A stretch of 5,705 nt of DNA, taken from Paenibacillus sp. (lineage in GTDB: Bacteria > Bacillota > Bacilli > Paenibacillales > Paenibacillaceae). Numbering within the stretch: position 1 is the first letter of the stretch; each line of letters opens with the position of its first letter. Below are positions 5,058 to 5,705 of this stretch, in pieces. The notes beneath the pieces were generated by a model. It worked only from the letters and a program-made list of their open reading frames with translations. It did not search any database and was not told where the DNA came from. Made by a program: the position numbers and the translations under genes. The DNA lies in the NCBI GenBank assembly GCA_029256665.1, contig JAQSXN010000293.1:1-5705 (forward strand), in the 5' to 3' direction.

Positions 5058-5705
5058 GTGGACGAATTCGCAAGCATAGCGCATTGGACGGCGCGTCGGC
5101 AGACGGCCGAATGGCAGAAGCGGCGCGGCGTGGCGCTTGGCATCGGCGATGATGCCGCGGTCGTTGATCTAACGGATGCCGCGGATGGCATCGACGGGGC
5201 GCGAAGACTGCTGCTCGCGGTCGACACGATGGTGGAGACCGTGCACTTCAGCGATGCGACGATGAGGGACGAAGATGTCGGCTACAAGGCGCTCGCCGCG
5301 AACGTCAGCGATATTGCCGCGATGGGCGGCGTGCCCTTGCATGCGCTCGTCTCGGTTTCCGTGCCGAAGTCGTATGGTCCGGAGCGGATGCTCCGGGTGT
5401 ACGACGGGCTGTACGCGTGCGCCGAGCGCTACGGGGTGGCGGTGATCGGAGGCGATACGACGTCGTCGCCGGAGCGTCTTGTGGTGTCCGTCACGCTGAC
5501 GGGAACCGTCGAAGCGGGACGCGAGCTGCGGCGATCCGGCGCGAAGCCCGGGGAGGCGGTGTTCTTGACCGGCGCCGTGGGCTTGTCGGCGGCGGGGCTG
5601 CACTTGCTGCTGGCCGACGCCGGAGGCGGGCGGCATGCGGGGGTTCGGGGGGAGGCGGAGGCGGAGCGGCGGCGTTACCGCGAGTCGCTGGTTGCCGCGC
5701 ACCGG
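5058..5705 (+). CDS. thiL: Thiamine-monophosphate kinase ThiL, 3' end beyond the window
   Basis: Phosphorylates thiamine monophosphate with ATP to give thiamine diphosphate, the last step of cofactor biosynthesis, in the cytosol. 216 residues are visible, about two thirds of the usual length of roughly 310-340. Motifs are in the correct order for the PurM/AIRS-like kinase fold: DEFASI at the N-terminus; GIGDDAAVVD (28-37), the metal- and ATP-binding segment; VDTMVETVHF (55-64), close to the family's TDxxVEGVHF; KALAANVSDIAAMGGVP (77-93); IGGDTT (130-135); and AKPGEAVFLTGAVGLSAAGL (162-181), which opens the C-terminal domain. A Gly/Glu/Arg-rich stretch (188-206, from DNA with a run of GGAGGCGGAGGCGGAG) is an unconserved loop. 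No TPP riboswitch is evident upstream. In related Firmicutes thiL is often followed by the tsaE-tsaB-rimI-tsaD tRNA-modification genes; that lies outside this window. Confidence 0.93.
   Translation, partial: MDEFASIAHWTARRQTAEWQKRRGVALGIGDDAAVVDLTDAADGIDGARRLLLAVDTMVETVHFSDATMRDEDVGYKALAANVSDIAAMGGVPLHALVSVSVPKSYGPERMLRVYDGLYACAERYGVAVIGGDTTSSPERLVVSVTLTGTVEAGRELRRSGAKPGEAVFLTGAVGLSAAGLHLLLADAGGGRHAGVRGEAEAERRRYRESLVAAHR

Noticed and set aside
5615..5675. G-rich, GGAGGCGGAGGCGGAG-like repeat as a possible G-quadruplex or tandem repeat
   Set aside because: It falls in a variable loop of ThiL in frame and is explained by Glu/Ala/Arg codons in a GC-rich gene; the repeat is only two to three units.
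5169..5702. Minus-strand reading frame of 177 codons opposite thiL
   Set aside because: Arg/His/Pro-rich shadow of the thiL coding strand, with no domain.

Overview
The window looks like a chromosomal segment of a moderately GC-rich, low-copy Firmicute of the Paenibacillaceae type (Paenibacillus, Cohnella or a relative). This is inferred from the Bacillus-like AAGGAG ribosome binding sites, the TTG and GTG starts, and the protein families present: a DUF6483-like protein, a Firmicute-type CCQH methyltransferase, a 7TM-PAS-GGDEF protein, an HD-GYP protein and ThiL. All recognised genes are on the + strand. I see no tRNA, rRNA, insertion sequence, CRISPR array or phage gene.

Left block (1-1803): the 3' part of a DUF6483-like helical protein is followed after 9 bases by a complete class I SAM-dependent methyltransferase. 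The ribosome binding site of the second gene abuts the stop codon of the first, so the two are probably co-transcribed. No clear terminator follows the methyltransferase.

Middle block (1804-4824): two cyclic-di-GMP genes, each with its own apparent promoter. The first encodes a membrane-anchored diguanylate cyclase (7TM sensor, PAS, coiled coil, GGEEF with an RxxD inhibitory site). It is closed by a strong rho-independent terminator at 3600-3638. The second encodes an HD-GYP protein that keeps the GYP signature and most metal ligands, but its HD histidine is Phe and the nearby conserved Lys is Met. It may therefore be a c-di-GMP sensor or a weakened phosphodiesterase rather than a standard one. 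A terminator-like hairpin lies at 4851-4900.

Right block (4825-5705): a gene-free stretch of about 230 bases holds the hairpin, a 7-bp inverted repeat and a likely promoter. The 5' two-thirds of thiL (thiamine-monophosphate kinase) follows, starts at a GTG with an excellent ribosome binding site, and runs off the window.

Taken together, this is mostly ordinary housekeeping and signalling DNA. The parts most worth a second look are the degenerate HD-GYP active site next to an apparently intact diguanylate cyclase, and the two small palindromes at the cyclase promoter.
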